NCBI GenBank assembly: GCA_016190985.1
Contig: JACPPI010000001.1
Location: 277,889-341,888, forward strand
From: Opitutia bacterium
GTDB taxonomy: Bacteria; Verrucomicrobiota; Verrucomicrobiia; Opitutales; Opitutaceae
DNA: 64,000 bases
Direction: 5' to 3'
A program made the translations under genes and the position numbers. A model generated the notes under the pieces. The model saw nothing but the letters and a program-made list of their open reading frames with translations, was not told the origin of the DNA and searched no databases. How positions within the stretch are numbered: the first letter of the stretch is position 1; the number at the start of each line of letters is the position of its first letter. Of the stretch, positions 1 through 5,055 are shown piece after piece.

Positions 1-107
1 AGGAAGGTGATGATTTCGCGGGCATAAGCCGCCTTCACTCCCGGACTATGATTCGTCTGGGCCAGCACTCCCTTCCATCCGGGAAACGATACAGGCTGTG
101 ATGACAT
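1..107 (-). CDS. intI: Integron integrase (tyrosine recombinase), N-terminal 35 residues only
   Basis: The minus strand starts with ATG at 107 and stays open to the window edge. The 35 codons include FPGWKGVL, then AYAREIITFL, the usual pattern of the N-terminal SAM-like core-binding domain of IntI proteins (F-x-x-W ... AYRREI-x-x-FL). IntI enzymes recombine attI with single-stranded folded attC to insert or excise cassettes. The gene is divergent from the cassettes, the standard arrangement. The catalytic domain lies outside the window, so activity cannot be judged. Identification rests on this motif plus the adjoining attC array. Confidence 0.8.
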   Translation of the reverse strand, partial: MSSQPVSFPGWKGVLAQTNHSPGVKAAYAREIITF

Positions 108-277
108 ACGCTTGGCCCGTGTGAGAGTGAGTTCGGCTTTTGGTGGGTAAAAACTCAACCTGAAAAGCCGAACCCAGCAAAGTGCGCTATTGCACTTCAA
201 GTGTTTAACCGCCTTCATGGGGTGGTTTTAACAACCGTGAAAACCGGAACTCAGTTCGGCTGAATATACTGATCGGC
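108..277 (+). promoter_or_regulatory. Putative attI site and cassette promoter region of integron 1
   Basis: This is the gap between the integrase start and the first cassette. It contains an 11-bp inverted repeat (GTTCGGCTTTT at 131-141 against AAAAGCCGAAC at 163-173), CCGGAAC at 244-250 facing GTTCGGC at 254-260, and the first cassette core GATCGGC at 271-277. A -10-like TATACT lies at 265-270, immediately before the core, so a cassette promoter could overlap the attachment site, but I see no clear -35. The exact attI crossover (254 or 271) cannot be fixed from sequence alone. Confidence 0.6.
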
Positions 278-297
278 GGAAAACAAGTATCACCATC

Positions 298-480
298 ATG
301 GGACTCCTCGAAACCGCCCGCGACGCCCTGAAGGATTTGCCCGTCTCCGACATTCTTCGGGAGCGTCTTTCGCTCGCGCTCGATCAGGCGACGGCGTCTG
401 AAAAGAAGATAGATGAAGAAGAGGCCGATCCAGAGCATCACAGCCAACTCCGGGGAGCTGACGCTCCCCTTCGTGGCTGA
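298..480 (+). CDS. Cassette 1: small coiled-coil-like protein (60 aa), copy 1
   Basis: ATG lies 20 bp after the GATCGGC core. The N-terminal 40 residues (GLLETARDALKD, then RERLSLALDQATASEKKID) look helical and possibly coiled-coil. The frame then runs into the attC and stops at the TGA of its L' motif, so about 18 C-terminal residues are attC-encoded. A near-identical cassette recurs at 1378-1587, with a 12-bp in-frame deletion near the junction. The function is not recognised. It could be the truncated N-terminus of a longer small protein. Confidence 0.5.
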   Translation: MGLLETARDALKDLPVSDILRERLSLALDQATASEKKIDEEEADPEHHSQLRGADAPLRG

Positions 481-495
481 CTGCTGACGTTCGGC
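424..495 (+). other. attC site of cassette 1 (short type)
   Basis: R'' is GCCGATC at 424-430, the complement of this cassette's own first core GATCGGC (271). L'' is CAGCCAACT, L' is GTGGCTGAC, and the internal stem is GGGGAGC against GCTCCCC. The R' that closes it is GTTCGGC at 489-495. Confidence 0.8.
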
Positions 496-501
496 AATTA
501 A

Positions 502-798
502 ATGACCGCGAACATCGCCAAATTAAATCCGGGGTTCACCTTCCATGCGGAAGGCCGTTCAGGAGCGATCTTCTACAAGCGCGACGAGCACGTTTTAGAA
601 CTCTACTGGGAGATGTCCGGCGTGCCGGATTACGATATTTTACTCTGGATCGACGAAAGTTATTTTTGGACTTATCCCAAAAAAGAAAAAATAGAAGATA
701 CTGAAAGAGATCAGATTATCAGAGCACTGGATTTATGGCTACGGAAAGAGAATTTGCGTTCGGACGCTTTCCCGCCAGCTAGTCCGAAAGTAATATGA
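502..798 (+). CDS. Cassette 2: hypothetical acidic protein (98 aa)
   Basis: ATG lies 7 bp downstream of the GTTCGGC core at 489. The protein is soluble, with many aromatic and acidic residues (ELYWEM, WIDESYFWTYPKKEK) and a predicted helical C-terminal half. There is no membrane segment or signal peptide, and I do not recognise the family. Its base composition is clearly lower in GC than the chromosomal genes, typical of cassette cargo of foreign origin. It stops 14 bp before the attC R''. Confidence 0.6.
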   Translation: MTANIAKLNPGFTFHAEGRSGAIFYKRDEHVLELYWEMSGVPDYDILLWIDESYFWTYPKKEKIEDTERDQIIRALDLWLRKENLRSDAFPPASPKVI

Positions 799-811
799 TA
801 CAAACGACTGA

Positions 812-909
812 GCCGAACCATACGCTACAGCCAACGACCATGCTTGTCACGGATGCTGCTGCGCAGCCTCCGCGCCAAGCACGGTCGCGGCTGATCTAGG
901 ACGTTCGGC
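812..909 (+). other. attC site of cassette 2
   Basis: R'' is GCCGAAC (812-818) and R' is GTTCGGC (903-909), perfect complements. L'' (CAGCCAACGACC) pairs with L' (GGTCGCGGCTG), and the inner stem is CATGCTTG against CCAAGCACG. This is the most complete large palindrome of the array. Confidence 0.88.
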
Positions 910-1042
910 CGAGCAAAGAATATCCTGCGTTTTCCGTCGCGCATTTCGTAAATGAGTCCCGCTTTTTTAGCCCTCGAAAGAAGTCTTCCGGCTGGACGGC
1001 AGAATCTCGCAGGCGCCGAGTCTCCGGGAAGGGCCGCCCCCC
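902..1042 (+). repeat. 141-bp direct repeat, copy A (start of cassette 3)
   Basis: This is identical to 3336-3476. It runs from the base before the GTTCGGC core to a CCCCCC run. Both copies form the 5' end of a cassette whose downstream gene differs. The minus strand encodes an open peptide in both copies (AKKAGLIYEMRDGKRRIFFARP), so it may be the remnant of an older gene rather than a leader. Confidence 0.85.
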
Positions 1043-1062
1043 TCTTCTCTCCGGTGCTCGGC

Positions 1063-1242
1063 ATGATTGGCTATGTGTTTGCCCGTATCTTCACCCAAAG
1101 AAGAGAAGGAAAGAGTTGGTCTCAGGTTTGGGCGGACGGCGAGAAGCCGATGACCGGCAGTGTCTGGCTGGATGCCGTGGTCTTCTTTTTCATCTTGGTC
1201 CTCATTTGTGCTGTCGTGGTCCTATTTATGTTTTGGGATTGA
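1063..1242 (+). CDS. Cassette 3: small single-span membrane protein (59 aa)
   Basis: The chosen start is ATG 1063, just after the 141-bp repeat. An upstream in-frame ATG at 952 lies inside the repeat and would add 37 repeat-encoded residues. The body is basic and polar (IFTQRREGKSW), followed by one strong membrane segment (AVVFFFILVLICAVVVLFMF) and a short tail ending 8 bp before the attC. The function is unknown. Confidence 0.5.
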   Translation: MIGYVFARIFTQRREGKSWSQVWADGEKPMTGSVWLDAVVFFFILVLICAVVVLFMFWD

Positions 1243-1249
1243 AGAAGAG

Positions 1250-1384
1250 GCCCATCCAGCAGCCACAGCACAACGCCCTTGATCTCACCTGATTCGTTGA
1301 TGATATCTCCGCTCAACATGGCCCCGTATTTCAAAAGAGACGGCTTGCCCGCCCGGCGGGCGTGGCTGATCTGAGTCGTTCGGC
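1250..1384 (+). other. attC site of cassette 3 (long type)
   Basis: R'' is GCCCATC (1250-1256) and R' is GTTCGGC (1378-1384). L'' is CAGCCACAGC and L' is GTGGCTGATCTGAG. The inner stem is GCCCGCC against GGCGGGC. It closely resembles the attC at 4384-4519. R'' does not match the GTTCGGC at this cassette's own start, in contrast to most other cassettes. Confidence 0.8.
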
Positions 1385-1404
1385 GGAAAACAAGTATCAC
1401 CATC

Positions 1405-1572
1405 ATGGGACTCCTCGAAACCGCCCGCGACGCCCTGAAGGATTTGCCCGTCTCCGACATTCTTCGGGAGCGTCTTTCGCTCGCGCTCGATCAGGCGACG
1501 GCGTCTGAAAAGAAGATAGATCCAGAGCATCACAGCCAACTCCGGGGAGCTGACGCTCCCCTTCGTGGCTGA
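1405..1572 (+). CDS. Cassette 4: duplicate of the cassette-1 protein (55 aa)
   Basis: The first 40 codons match those of the gene at 298, with the same upstream 20 bp. Relative to copy 1, 12 bp are missing just before the attC, which removes most of R'' but keeps the frame through the attC to the same TGA. The duplication is separated from copy 1 by two unrelated cassettes. Function unknown. Confidence 0.5.
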   Translation: MGLLETARDALKDLPVSDILRERLSLALDQATASEKKIDPEHHSQLRGADAPLRG

Positions 1573-1587
1573 CTGCTGACGATCGGC
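1516..1587 (+). other. attC site of cassette 4 with damaged R''
   Basis: It is the same short palindrome as the site at 424-495, but the 12-bp deletion leaves only ATAGATCC at the R'' position. The closing R' is GATCGGC (1581-1587). Confidence 0.7.
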
Positions 1588-1597
1588 GGAAAGAATC

Positions 1598-1834
1598 GTG
1601 AGCCTATCGAAGATCATACGGCTTGGCAGCGCGGCACTCCCATTCGGAGTGATTCTGTTTTGGATGCAGGGTGGCGTGATCTACGGGCGTTCCGGTTTCC
1701 GCGTCGTGAAGGAAGAAAACCCAGAGGTGTTTTATCTCTGCTGTGGTCTGGCCGCCCTGCTTGGGCTCGTCCTGATCGTTTACGCGTTCAAGAAAGAGCC
1801 GATCCAGCCACTAGAGACAACGCGCGGGAAGTGA
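1598..1834 (+). CDS. Cassette 5: small two-span membrane protein (78 aa)
   Basis: GTG start, 11 bp after the GATCGGC core. Two hydrophobic stretches are seen: SAALPFGVILFWMQGGV, and LCCGLAALLGLVLIVYAF near the end. The last 13 residues (KKEPIQPLETTRGK) are encoded by the attC, and the stop lies inside it. The same attC-derived tail occurs on the cassette-6 protein. Function unknown. Confidence 0.55.
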   Translation: MSLSKIIRLGSAALPFGVILFWMQGGVIYGRSGFRVVKEENPEVFYLCCGLAALLGLVLIVYAFKKEPIQPLETTRGK

Positions 1835-1931
1835 CCGTAATTCGTATGGCCCAGCTCCGCTCAGCATCTCCAGTTTTTCAGAAGGGCTCACTGCACGCTC
1901 GCCCGCGCGTGTCTCACCTTTAACGATCGGC
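1798..1931 (+). other. attC site of cassette 5 (long type, GATCGGC core)
   Basis: R'' GCCGATC (1798-1804) is the complement of both its own first core (GATCGGC at 1581) and the closing R' (1925-1931). L'' is AGAGACAACGCGCGGG and L' is CCCGCGCGTGTCTC, a long perfect pairing. The central arm is about 80 nt. Confidence 0.85.
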
Positions 1932-1937
1932 GGAAGA

Positions 1938-2267
1938 ATGAAACGTCCACCTAATCTGCTGGCTCTCGTTTTCGGAGCGCTCCATCTCGCGCTATGTGCG
2001 CTCTTCTTCGCCGCCTATTTCCTGTCGCCAGATTCAGAAAGAGGCATGGCGCTCATCGTATTCTGGTTCATCGACCCATGGGTCCGACTGTTTTTCTCAG
2101 GATTCTCGGGCTCTCTCAGCGATGAGATTGGGTTCGCGGTCGCAGTCACATTATTTGGCACCGCTCTCTGGTGGGCCGCCGGCTGGTTGGTCAGCCAAGT
2201 CTACGTGAGTATTCGAAAGAAAGAGCCGATCCAGCTGCCAGAGACAACGCGCGGGAAAGGGATGTGA
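1938..2267 (+). CDS. Cassette 6: multi-span membrane protein (109 aa)
   Basis: ATG lies 6 bp after the core. The protein has about three hydrophobic segments (LLALVFGALHLALCALFFAA, MALIVFWFIDPWVRLFF, AVAVTLFGTALWWAAGWLV). The tail KKEPIQLPETTRGKGM is read from the attC. No family is recognised. It is the same type of small membrane cargo as its neighbours. Confidence 0.6.
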   Translation: MKRPPNLLALVFGALHLALCALFFAAYFLSPDSERGMALIVFWFIDPWVRLFFSGFSGSLSDEIGFAVAVTLFGTALWWAAGWLVSQVYVSIRKKEPIQLPETTRGKGM

Positions 2268-2355
2268 TTCGCATGGCCCAGCTCCGCTCAGCACCGTTCC
2301 TAATTTCAGGTCGTCAGCACGCTCGCCCGCGCGCGTCTCATCGTTAACGATCGCC
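2225..2355 (+). other. attC site of cassette 6 (long type)
   Basis: R'' is GCCGATC (2225-2231), the complement of this cassette's start core GATCGGC (1925). The closing R' is GATCGCC (2349-2355). The L''/L' pairing is the same as in the site at 1798-1931. The central arm has diverged. Confidence 0.83.
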
Positions 2356-2363
2356 GGAAGAAA

Positions 2364-2642
2364 ATGCCTCCGAACCAAGATTCCCCCATCGTAGTCGCCA
2401 TCGGCTTCCTGCTCATGATTTCCCTCTTTGGCGGATTTTTCTGCGCCGTCCTTGTTCCGAGGTGCGTTGATCCGGCGAAGCTCAGAAACGAAGAAGATAA
2501 GAAGCTGGTTGGTATGATGAGTAATCCCTGGCTCCCGCGGCGGGTGTTGACACCTACCGGAGAGAAGTTGTGGCTCGCGCGGAATTACCTTCTGGGCGCA
2601 GCTCTCGTTCTCGTGATCGCGAGCATGGCTGTCCGTCCATGA
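2364..2642 (+). CDS. Cassette 7: two-span membrane protein (92 aa)
   Basis: ATG 2364. There is an N-terminal membrane segment (IVVAIGFLLMISLFGGFFCAV), a central soluble part with charged residues (DPAKLRNEEDKKL), and a C-terminal membrane segment (LLGAALVLVIASMAV). It stops 4 bp before the attC, so it has no attC-coded tail. Function unknown. Confidence 0.6.
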   Translation: MPPNQDSPIVVAIGFLLMISLFGGFFCAVLVPRCVDPAKLRNEEDKKLVGMMSNPWLPRRVLTPTGEKLWLARNYLLGAALVLVIASMAVRP

Positions 2643-2646
2643 ACGA

Positions 2647-2716
2647 GGCGATCCAGCCACCACAGACAACGACCGGGAGCGGCGCTCCCGGTCGTGTCTG
2701 AGTTCAATCGATGGGC
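2647..2716 (+). other. attC site of cassette 7 (short type)
   Basis: R'' GGCGATC (2647-2653) is the exact complement of this cassette's own unusual first core GATCGCC (2349). L'' AGACAACGACCGGGAG pairs with L' CTCCCGGTCGTGTCT. The closing R' is GATGGGC (2710-2716). Confidence 0.85.
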
Positions 2717-2725
2717 AAAGAAAGC

Positions 2726-3328
2726 ATGAAAAGAGCGCCATTAATTCTCGTCGTCCTGTTCGCAATCAGCGGGTGCGTAAACCCGCTCAATCAGGCCACC
2801 TACGGCCGCTACACGGATCAAGGCAACCGGGCATTTGCCGCTGGCGATTTCCTACTTGCTGAAGCCGCGTTCGCGAGGGCTGCATACAATGTCGACTGGG
2901 GTAACCTAGGCGATGCCGCCAAGGCCAGCTCGCTTTACAATCTAGGCGAGACGAAGAGAATTTTGCGAAAGTATGCGGAAGCTGAATCTCTGTTTTTGCA
3001 GGCTGTAGTGTTCGATGAGCGCGCACGGAAAGATGACGCATACGAACGCCACATGCTCAATACCGCGCTTGTTTTGCTGTATTTCGACACTCATGACGCT
3101 GCGAAGGGATGGCCATATCTCCAAAAGACGTTCGATAAAGCGGATACTCGCAAGTATGGCGCGAACGTGAGATGGATTGAGGTTTATACACAATACGAGG
3201 CAGAGCTATCCAAGCTCGGAATGAACGCTGAGGCCAGTCTGGTGCGCGACGAGATTGAGAAACGAAAGAAGACGGAGCCCATCCAGAGCACTACAGACAA
3301 CTCCGGGGCTTCGCCCCTTCGTGTCTGA
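2726..3328 (+). CDS. Cassette 8: lipoprotein with TPR-like repeats (200 aa)
   Basis: The ATG at 2726 gives a clean lipoprotein signal (KRAPLILVVLFAISGC, lipobox AISGC). An upstream ATG at 2711 is less likely. The mature part has helical pairs typical of tetratricopeptide repeats (GNRAFAAGDFLLAEAAFARA, then SLYNLGETKRILRKYAEAE). It is probably anchored in the outer membrane and acts as a protein-interaction scaffold. The last residues (EPIQSTTDNSGASPLRV) come from the attC. It is the largest product in the array. Confidence 0.65.
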   Translation: MKRAPLILVVLFAISGCVNPLNQATYGRYTDQGNRAFAAGDFLLAEAAFARAAYNVDWGNLGDAAKASSLYNLGETKRILRKYAEAESLFLQAVVFDERARKDDAYERHMLNTALVLLYFDTHDAAKGWPYLQKTFDKADTRKYGANVRWIEVYTQYEAELSKLGMNAEASLVRDEIEKRKKTEPIQSTTDNSGASPLRV

Positions 3329-3343
3329 CCGCAGTCGTTCGGC
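3277..3343 (+). other. attC site of cassette 8 (short type)
   Basis: R'' GCCCATC (3277-3283) is the complement of this cassette's first core GATGGGC (2710). L'' is AGACAACTCCGGGG and L' is CCCCTTCGTGTCTGA. The closing R' is GTTCGGC (3337-3343). Confidence 0.84.
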
Positions 3344-3476
3344 CGAGCAAAGAATATCCTGCGTTTTCCGTCGCGCATTTCGTAAATGAGTCCCGCTTTT
3401 TTAGCCCTCGAAAGAAGTCTTCCGGCTGGACGGCAGAATCTCGCAGGCGCCGAGTCTCCGGGAAGGGCCGCCCCCC
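3336..3476 (+). repeat. 141-bp direct repeat, copy B (start of cassette 9)
   Basis: Identical to 902-1042, with the same end points (the base before GTTCGGC, and a CCCCCC run). It lies 6 bp before the cassette-9 start codon. Confidence 0.85.
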
Positions 3477-3482
3477 ACATCC

Positions 3483-3932
3483 ATGAAAGAATCGATCAAA
3501 TGGTGGTTCACGCGAGGTGTCGTGTCGGCCATCACGATCCCAATTTTTCTGCTGCTTCTGGTCATGACCGTAAGCGCATTCTACAATGGAGGCATTCAGA
3601 CCTTAGCATACGTTAGGGTCACGAAAGCCGTGTGGGGTTGGCTTGGCGTCATTGCTTGTCTCTTTATCTGGCCATTCTCGCTGCTGATGCCCGGTTGGCT
3701 CATTTGGTCGGCCATAAAGGAGACCCCGAAGATTATTTCCCAAAGAGAAGAGAAGACCAAAGGTTCCGCGGTGGCCCTTTTTGTTTTCGGGCTCATTTTC
3801 CTCGTCGGGCTAGCATCGCTGATGCAATGGGGCCATGGCCATGTTATCGGCTGGATCGCGGATCATGATCCCGATGCCGCCTACAAGGCCGGAGTCACCG
3901 GTTCTAAGCCGCCGTCAGGGTATAAGCCATGA
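3483..3932 (+). CDS. Cassette 9: three-span membrane protein (149 aa)
   Basis: ATG lies 6 bp after the 141-bp repeat. Membrane segments are visible near residues 12-35 (VVSAITIPIFLLLLVMTVSA), 50-72 (WGWLGVIACLFIWPFSLLM) and 95-115 (AVALFVFGLIFLVGLASLM). The C-terminus is polar. It stops 6 bp before the attC. No family is recognised. Confidence 0.6.
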   Translation: MKESIKWWFTRGVVSAITIPIFLLLLVMTVSAFYNGGIQTLAYVRVTKAVWGWLGVIACLFIWPFSLLMPGWLIWSAIKETPKIISQREEKTKGSAVALFVFGLIFLVGLASLMQWGHGHVIGWIADHDPDAAYKAGVTGSKPPSGYKP

Positions 3933-3938
3933 GAGAGA

Positions 3939-4073
3939 GCCCAACCAAACCGCCGAGAACAACGCGCGGGAAGTGACCGTAATTCGTGTGGCCCGGCTCC
4001 GCTCAATATCTCCCGTAGTTCAAAAGGGCTCACTCCACGCTCGCCCGCGCGTGTCTCATCCGTAGCGTTGGGC
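3939..4073 (+). other. attC site of cassette 9 (long type)
   Basis: R'' is GCCCAAC (3939-3945) and R' is GTTGGGC (4067-4073), a canonical pair. L'' is GAGAACAACGCGCGGG and L' is CCCGCGCGTGTCTC. As in cassette 3, R'' does not match the GTTCGGC at the cassette start. Confidence 0.85.
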
Positions 4074-4082
4074 AAAGAACAG

Positions 4083-4373
4083 ATGAGTTACCGCACACTT
4101 TGCATCACCGGCCTAAGCATAGAAGCCATCTTGATGGGGATCGCTCTCTTCGGGATTGGCGAAGATGCATCGCTCGGTGCGGGAATCGCATGGGGGCTCA
4201 CCCAAATGCCATCGCTCCCGGTCGCCAATTGGCTGCTCAGTGATTATGTCGGCTCAGACGCACCCTTCTATGTGATCACCTTTATATTGCAGAGCGTGTT
4301 CCTCGCATCGGTGCTCTGTCTGATTAAGTGGACGAAAGAGCGTCTTGCGCCTATGCCCCAGAAAAAAGACTGA
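4083..4373 (+). CDS. Cassette 10: small membrane protein (96 aa)
   Basis: The start is ATG 4083, 9 bp after the core. An in-frame GTT/TTG overlap at 4068 is less likely because it would be read from the core itself. Hydrophobic parts include LSIEAILMGIALFGIG and FYVITFILQSVFLASVLCLI, with a charged tail. Function unknown. Confidence 0.58.
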   Translation: MSYRTLCITGLSIEAILMGIALFGIGEDASLGAGIAWGLTQMPSLPVANWLLSDYVGSDAPFYVITFILQSVFLASVLCLIKWTKERLAPMPQKKD

Positions 4374-4383
4374 GAAGTTCAGA

Positions 4384-4519
4384 GCCCAACCAGCAGCCAC
4401 AGCAGCAACGCCCTTGATCTCACCTGAATCGCTGATCATATCTCCGCTCTACATGGTCCAGTTATTCAAAAGAGACGGCTCGCCCGCCCGGCGGGCGTGG
4501 CTGATCTGAGGCGTTAGGC
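4384..4519 (+). other. attC site of cassette 10 (long type)
   Basis: R'' GCCCAAC (4384-4390) is the complement of the cassette start GTTGGGC (4067). The closing R' is GTTAGGC (4513-4519). It is nearly the same sequence as the site at 1250-1384, including the GCCCGCC/GGCGGGC stem. Confidence 0.86.
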
Positions 4520-4523
4520 AAAG

Positions 4524-4961
4524 ATGAAGATCGTCGTTATCCTCCTTCTAGTGTGTGCCCTGAGCGGTCTTGCCGGCGGCATAACCGGAGTTAAGCGCTA
4601 CAGTTATTCGTCTGTAAGCGGACCGGAAGTAACCCACTATGATCCCATAGGAAGAGCGGGAGTCTTGTTGTTTGGGATTACATCCCTCGCCGCCGCGGTA
4701 GGCTGCTGGAAGAGAAGAATCTTTGGTTGGTATATCACCATCGCGCTGATGGGAGCCGCCATTGGCATCACCGTTTGGGGCATCATCATGATTCTAGCAG
4801 CTTCATGGTCGAGCATCCCGACTGCTCTCTGGTGGTCGGCGCAGATCGTAGCGATGAGTTTTCTGATTCGGTGGTGGCTCCGGCAGAAGCAGTTCTTCGA
4901 GCCAATCAAGAAGCCTAACCAGATTTCACAGCCAACGCCTAGCGGCGTGGCTGACCGCTGA
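4524..4961 (+). CDS. Cassette 11: four-span membrane protein (145 aa)
   Basis: ATG lies 4 bp after the GTTAGGC core. A signal-like first segment (IVVILLLVCALSGLAGG) is followed by three further hydrophobic segments (AGVLLFGITSLAAAVG, ITIALMGAAIGITVWGIIMI, ALWWSAQIVAMSFLI). The last residues (NQISQPTPSGVADR) are attC-encoded and the stop falls in L'. No family is recognised. Confidence 0.6.
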   Translation: MKIVVILLLVCALSGLAGGITGVKRYSYSSVSGPEVTHYDPIGRAGVLLFGITSLAAAVGCWKRRIFGWYITIALMGAAIGITVWGIIMILAASWSSIPTALWWSAQIVAMSFLIRWWLRQKQFFEPIKKPNQISQPTPSGVADR

Positions 4962-4971
4962 CGTTGGGCAA
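4915..4971 (+). other. attC site of cassette 11 (shortest, last of the array)
   Basis: R'' GCCTAAC (4915-4921) is the complement of the cassette start GTTAGGC (4513). L'' CAGCCAACGCC pairs with L' GGCGTGGCTG. R' is GTTGGGC (4965-4971). At 57 bp it is close to the minimal attC size. Confidence 0.86.
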
Positions 4972-5055
4972 AAGAAAGAGTCCTGCTGAAGGCCAAAGGG
5001 CCGGCGCGCGCACAACACTGAAGGACGTTCAGACGCCTGCGCAGCGGCAAGCGCT
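4972..5055. other. Array end: cassette remnant without a gene
   Basis: 84 bp lie between the last R' and the dgt stop codon. It begins with the same AAAAGAAAG-type sequence seen at other cassette starts, but has no open frame and no attC. It is probably the truncated last cassette or the old chromosomal junction. Confidence 0.5.

Larger units (their letters stand above)
1..5055 (+). mobile_element. Chromosomal integron 1: intI 5' end, attI region and 11-cassette array
   Basis: The classic layout is visible. An integrase gene reads left (1-107), a 160-bp gap carries core-like heptamers, and then rightward cassettes follow, each holding one short gene and a terminal palindromic attC. In most cassettes the R'' heptamer at the end is the exact complement of the heptamer at the start of the same cassette (for example GCCTAAC at 4915 and GTTAGGC at 4513; GGCGATC at 2647 and GATCGCC at 2349). 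This is expected if each cassette once circularised through its own attC. The attC sites resemble one another, as in sedentary chromosomal integrons. The array ends against the minus-strand dgt gene. Confidence 0.88.

Noticed and set aside
131..260. An additional attC between 167 and 260 before cassette 1
   Set aside because: GCCGAAC (167) and GTTCGGC (254) bracket it, but the L''/L' motifs shared by all other sites are missing and there is no gene before it. It is better explained as part of attI.
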